Positions 60,878 to 64,000 of a stretch of 64,000 nucleotides of DNA are shown one piece after another; position 1 is the first letter of the stretch; each line of letters begins with the position of its first letter. The stretch lies in NCBI GenBank assembly GCA_964492245.1, contig CAZBJJ010000003.1, positions 16,787 through 80,786 of the forward strand, given 5' to 3'. A model generated the notes under the pieces. It saw only the letters and a list, made by a program, of their open reading frames with translations, was not told the origin of the DNA and did not search any database. Made by a program: the position numbers and the translations under genes. This DNA is from CAZBJJ01 sp964492245 (GTDB lineage: Bacteria; Spirochaetota; Spirochaetia; Treponematales; Breznakiellaceae).

Positions 60878-62197
60878 ATGAAAGACAATAGTCGCCAGCA
60901 GGTGGACCTTATTCGCGAGGTCTTTTACTACCAGAGCCGCTTCGCCGGTAGCACCATGGTATTTAAAATTGACAATCCTCTACTTTCTGCTAGCTTTCTC
61001 GATACCCTTGTGCGCGACCTCTGTCTTTTGGCCCGCACCGGCATTAAGATTATTGTAATACCCGGAGCAAAAGAGCGAATAAATGCCGTGCTTAAAGAGT
61101 ACCATATTGCCGACGACTGGCAGCATGGCCTGCGTATTACCAGCGAAAAGGCTATTTCTTTTGTAAAAATGGCGGCCTTCGATGTGGCCAGCCAGCTTAT
61201 AAGTGGCTTTGCCGCCCACAATTGCCAAGCCCTTATTGGAAACTTTGTGCGAGCCCGCAGCCTGGGTGTTGTCGATGGGGTAGATTTTTTACATACAGGC
61301 ACGGTAGACAAAATTTATACCGACGAAATACATCAAATTTTAGAGCGCGGCATGGTGGCCATCATCCCCTGTGTGGGCTGGGCGGCCAGTGGGCGCTGCT
61401 ATAACCTTTCCAGCGAAAACATTGCCTTAGAGGTCTGTCGCGCTTTTAATCCGGCTAAATTCTTTGTGCTCTCTGCCAAGGAGGGCCTTTTTTCCGAACA
61501 GATTCAGCTGCCAGAAAGCCTAAAAGGCCACATGCAGGGCCTGCTGACCCAGTTGCGTCCCAGCCAGGCAAGGGATATACTCAGCATAAATCCCGATCGC
61601 CAGAGCGATACTCTTGCCGATTTAAAACTTGGCCTAGAGGCCTCGCTTTTGGGGGTGGACCGGGTGCACTTGGTCGATGGCCGCCAAGATGGGGCGGTTT
61701 TGCGCGAACTCTTTTCCAATCTGGGTCAGGGCACCATGATATACGCAGATGAGTACGAATCGTTGCGCCCGCTACAGAGTAATGATATTCCCGAAGTCCT
61801 ACGTATATTGGAAGATGGCATAAAGCAGGGCCAGGTCTTGCCGCGAACTGCCCAGGATATTGAGGCACAGAAAGATGATTATCTTGTCTGCGAAATAGAC
61901 CGCTCTATATATGGCTGTGCGGCCCTGCACGACTGGGGCGAAGGCCAGGGCGAAATTGCGGCCCTTGCCACCGAGGCCACAGCTAAGACGCAGGGAATTG
62001 GCCGGCGCATTGTGCGCTATCTTCTGGAGAAGGCCAAAGAGAAGGGGCTTTCGAGGGTCTTTGTACTTACAACCCAGGGCCGCGATTGGTTTGAAAACCT
62101 CGGTTTTTCCCAAGTCGACCTGCAGACGCTGCCCCCCAAAAAGCTATCCGTATACGATAGCAAACGCAAAAGCTCAATTTTTGCAATCGATATTTAA
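60878..62197 (+). CDS. argA: N-acetylglutamate synthase (kinase-like domain plus GNAT)
   Basis: A 439-residue protein of the classic ArgA layout. Residues 1-285 are an amino-acid-kinase-like domain (GTMVFKIDNP, IKIIVIPGAKERIN, GMVAIIPCVGWAASG), which in ArgA binds arginine as inhibitor; residues of about 290-439 are a GNAT acetyltransferase with LRPLQSNDIPEV and an acetyl-CoA loop ATEATAKTQGIGRRIVRYL. It makes N-acetylglutamate, the first step to arginine. No Shine-Dalgarno; TTTAAT lies 7 nt before the ATG. Followed by the helicase gene 49 nt on. Confidence 0.9.
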   Translation: MKDNSRQQVDLIREVFYYQSRFAGSTMVFKIDNPLLSASFLDTLVRDLCLLARTGIKIIVIPGAKERINAVLKEYHIADDWQHGLRITSEKAISFVKMAAFDVASQLISGFAAHNCQALIGNFVRARSLGVVDGVDFLHTGTVDKIYTDEIHQILERGMVAIIPCVGWAASGRCYNLSSENIALEVCRAFNPAKFFVLSAKEGLFSEQIQLPESLKGHMQGLLTQLRPSQARDILSINPDRQSDTLADLKLGLEASLLGVDRVHLVDGRQDGAVLRELFSNLGQGTMIYADEYESLRPLQSNDIPEVLRILEDGIKQGQVLPRTAQDIEAQKDDYLVCEIDRSIYGCAALHDWGEGQGEIAALATEATAKTQGIGRRIVRYLLEKAKEKGLSRVFVLTTQGRDWFENLGFSQVDLQTLPPKKLSVYDSKRKSSIFAIDI

Positions 62198-62246
62198 TGG
62201 ACCGCTACATATCTACATATTTGGCAGTCTGCAATAAGGATACAAT

Positions 62247-63755
62247 TTGTCTACTAAAAACTTTTCATCCCTTGGCCTTGACGAAGGCCTACTTTCGGTT
62301 TTACGGGAAGAGGGCTATAGCGAACCGAGCCCTATTCAACTACTGGCCATCGAGCCAATTTTAGCGGGCAGGGACCTCTTGGGCCTTGCGCAGACGGGTA
62401 CGGGAAAAACAGCCGCCTTCGCCCTGCCCATCATCCAGAACCTGTTACAGAGCCCAGATTGGGTGGCCCCCCGTGGCGCTCGGGTGCTTATTTTGGCCCC
62501 CACCCGCGAATTGGCCATTCAAATTGATGAAAGTTTTGCCACCTATGGGCGCAAAAGCGGTTTGCGTCGCGCCTGTATTTTTGGCGGCGTGGGAAGCAGT
62601 GCACAGGAGCGGGCCCTAAGAGATGGGGTAGATATTCTTACCGCAACGCCGGGCCGCCTTTTGGACCTGGCCGGCCAGGGCAAACTGAGTATTTCGCAGG
62701 TTCAGACGGTGGTCTTCGACGAGGCCGACCGCATGTTCGATATGGGCTTTATCCACGATATAAAACGCATTGTGGCACTTTTGCCGAAAAAACGGCAGAC
62801 CCTCCTGTTTTCGGCCACTATGCCTAAGGCGCTCAAGGAGTTTACGGCCACCTTTTTAACCAAGCCGGTTCAGGCCGAGGTTCCCCACGACAGGCCAAGT
62901 GCCGAAAACATTGAGCAGCGTCTTTTATATGTAGAAAAAATAAATAAGCGCCACCTTCTGTCGGCCATTATTAAAGAGGATGGGTTTTCCCGTGTCATTG
63001 TTTTTACGCGCACGAAGCATGGGGCCAACCGCCTGAGCAGCCAATTGGGCGCCGATGGGCTGGAGGCCCAAGCCCTCCATGCCAACAAGAGCCAGGGACA
63101 GCGCCAGCGCACAATGCGCGCTTTTCGCGAAGGGAAACTGCCTATTTTAGTGGCCACCGATATTGCCGCCCGTGGCATCGATGTGGACGATATTGAGCTG
63201 GTGGTAAATTTCGACCTGCCCAACGAGGCGGAAACCTATGTCCACCGCATTGGGCGCACAGCCCGCGCGGGGGCTGCGGGACTGGCCATCTCTTTTTGCA
63301 CCCCCGAAGAAAAGGACTTGCTGCGCAATATTGAACGCTTCCTGCGTATTCGCATTCCCATCCAGGACGAACACCCCTTCGCCATAGACCCTGAAACCCC
63401 GCCAATGGCAGCGCCTTCTAAGGTGGCATCTAAGGGCCGACCGGAACCTTCTAAGGCGGCGCCTAAGGGCCGACCGGAATCTTCCAAGGTGGCGCCTAAA
63501 CCCCGGCCGGAACCTTCCAAGGCGGCGCCTAAACCCCGGCCACCTCGCCCCGGCAAACAGGAACCTAAAACTTCCCAACGGGGCCGACCAGCGGGCAAGC
63601 CCACCGAAAAGGGCCGGCCCGCACAGAACAGGGACGCCCAGCCAGGCAATATTCGGCTTACGGCGCGCAAGGGCCTAGAAGTGGAAGAATTCGGCGTTGC
63701 CAGCCTGTTTAACCAGGCCCGCCCCAGGAAAAAAACCGGGCGCCGCGAAAACTAG
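62247..63755 (+). CDS. rhlE: DEAD-box RNA helicase, RhlE type
   Basis: A 502-residue ATP-dependent RNA helicase. It starts with TTG, AAGGA 6 nt upstream. Motifs in order: Q motif EPSPIQLLAI, AQTGTGKTAAF, PTRELAIQ, TPGRLLD, DEADRMFD, FSATMP, VIVFTRTKHGA, ATDIAARGIDV, YVHRIGRTARAG. Residues of about 385-500 are a basic, Pro/Lys/Arg-rich disordered tail with four 11-residue repeats (PSKAAPKGRPE), probably for RNA binding. It may help ribosome assembly or RNA decay. Confidence 0.94.
   Translation: MSTKNFSSLGLDEGLLSVLREEGYSEPSPIQLLAIEPILAGRDLLGLAQTGTGKTAAFALPIIQNLLQSPDWVAPRGARVLILAPTRELAIQIDESFATYGRKSGLRRACIFGGVGSSAQERALRDGVDILTATPGRLLDLAGQGKLSISQVQTVVFDEADRMFDMGFIHDIKRIVALLPKKRQTLLFSATMPKALKEFTATFLTKPVQAEVPHDRPSAENIEQRLLYVEKINKRHLLSAIIKEDGFSRVIVFTRTKHGANRLSSQLGADGLEAQALHANKSQGQRQRTMRAFREGKLPILVATDIAARGIDVDDIELVVNFDLPNEAETYVHRIGRTARAGAAGLAISFCTPEEKDLLRNIERFLRIRIPIQDEHPFAIDPETPPMAAPSKVASKGRPEPSKAAPKGRPESSKVAPKPRPEPSKAAPKPRPPRPGKQEPKTSQRGRPAGKPTEKGRPAQNRDAQPGNIRLTARKGLEVEEFGVASLFNQARPRKKTGRREN
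63414..63545 (+). repeat. Four 33-bp repeats in the helicase tail
   Basis: Copies at 63414-63446, 63447-63479, 63480-63512 and 63513-63545 of a unit starting CCTTCTAAGGTGGC, in frame, encoding PSKVASKGRPE-like 11-mers. Confidence 0.85.
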
Positions 63756-63840
63756 CCACCAAACCTGCCAGACAGGGGCTGTTTGGCCTGGCTTAAATCT
63801 ACGTGGCAGTAACCAAAGGGATGCCGCTCCAGATAACACT

Positions 63841-64000
63841 AATATACATCTTCAACAAAATAAAATTTTTCTCTGATACACTTAATATACCACATTTACC
63901 ACCCATATCTATATAAACACAACACACTTTATCTACCAAAAAATTCTAAAAAATATCATTAATTCCAACTCATTACATTTCTTCATAAAAAAAAAGCCAC
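63841..64000. other. AT-rich, G-depleted tract at the window end
   Basis: 160 bases with about 24% G+C and only two G residues on the given strand, against about 37 C. No gene is visible. The change from the helicase gene is abrupt. It may be a real intergenic tract or low-quality contig end. Confidence 0.6.

Noticed and set aside
63147..63670. Arg/Gly-rich reverse frames opposite the helicase gene
   Set aside because: Shadows of the helicase tail repeats without start signals.

Overview
The window looks like a draft-assembly contig (two runs of ten Ns at 19788-19797 and 58670-58679) from a spirochaete, most likely a Treponema-like member of the Spirochaetales. The evidence is the gene content: a complete V/A-type rather than F-type ATPase operon, a stand-alone CheX-like protein, a PUR-domain protein of the kind known from Borrelia and Treponema, spirochaete-style lipoboxes, the order rplU-prp-rpmA-obg-nadD, and PTS IIA-Ntr proteins without sugar permeases. 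A GH10 xylanase lipoprotein suggests life with plant polysaccharide, such as gut or rumen; that is inference. Species identity cannot be fixed from the sequence alone.

Layout. 1-6.2 kb: 5' part of ispE, cheX, an extremely Asp-rich small protein, then a leftward operon rplU-prp-rpmA-obg-nadD/yqeK-LCP-rsfS (ribosome assembly, NAD synthesis, envelope). 6.3-14.3 kb leftward: argS, a large protein of unknown function, tRNA-Gln and tRNA-Glu, a J-domain protein, apt, a flavodoxin-like protein, an ion permease and a YciO-type protein. 14.4-18.7 kb rightward: ndk-gpsA-manC-small protein-transglutaminase-like exported protein. 18.7-19.9 kb leftward: an HTH-EIIA fusion and cdd (broken by an assembly gap). 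20-22.8 kb rightward: membrane-anchored propeller, degenerate M23 protein, methyltransferase. 22.8-27.2 kb leftward: mnmA-nifS-nifU and a lipoprotein pseudo-hydrolase. 27.3-29.8 kb rightward: phosphohexomutase and PUR protein. 29.8-49.1 kb leftward: secG-ptsN-V-ATPase (G,C,I,K,F,E,A,B,D)-usp, flavodoxin-like, J-domain protein, map, htrA, avtA, a purine phosphoribosyltransferase, a giant exported beta-helix protein, rnhB. 49.3-52.5 kb: glycolytic gap, pgk, tpiA. 52.7-60.7 kb: xylanase, mazG, peroxiredoxin, fusA, a small conserved protein, lon. 60.9-63.8 kb rightward: argA and a RhlE-type helicase.

Themes. (1) Several genes without a Shine-Dalgarno have a good sigma70-type promoter whose -10 ends only 6-8 nt before the start codon (cheX, the 564-aa protein, the propeller protein, mnmA, avtA; weaker at ispE, yciO, mazG), which predicts leaderless mRNAs. 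(2) Four genes carry in-frame minisatellites giving disordered tails or inserts (Asp/Phe protein, PUR protein, DnaJ, helicase). (3) Several proteins keep a fold but appear to have lost catalytic residues (alpha/beta hydrolase, M23 protein, LCP protein, and one MnmA cysteine). (4) Sulfur transfer (mnmA-nifS-nifU) and energy coupling (secG-ptsN-ATPase-usp) form compact operons with overlapping genes.

I found no CRISPR array, prophage, insertion sequence, defence island or rRNA. The last 160 bases are an abrupt AT-rich tract almost devoid of G on the given strand.
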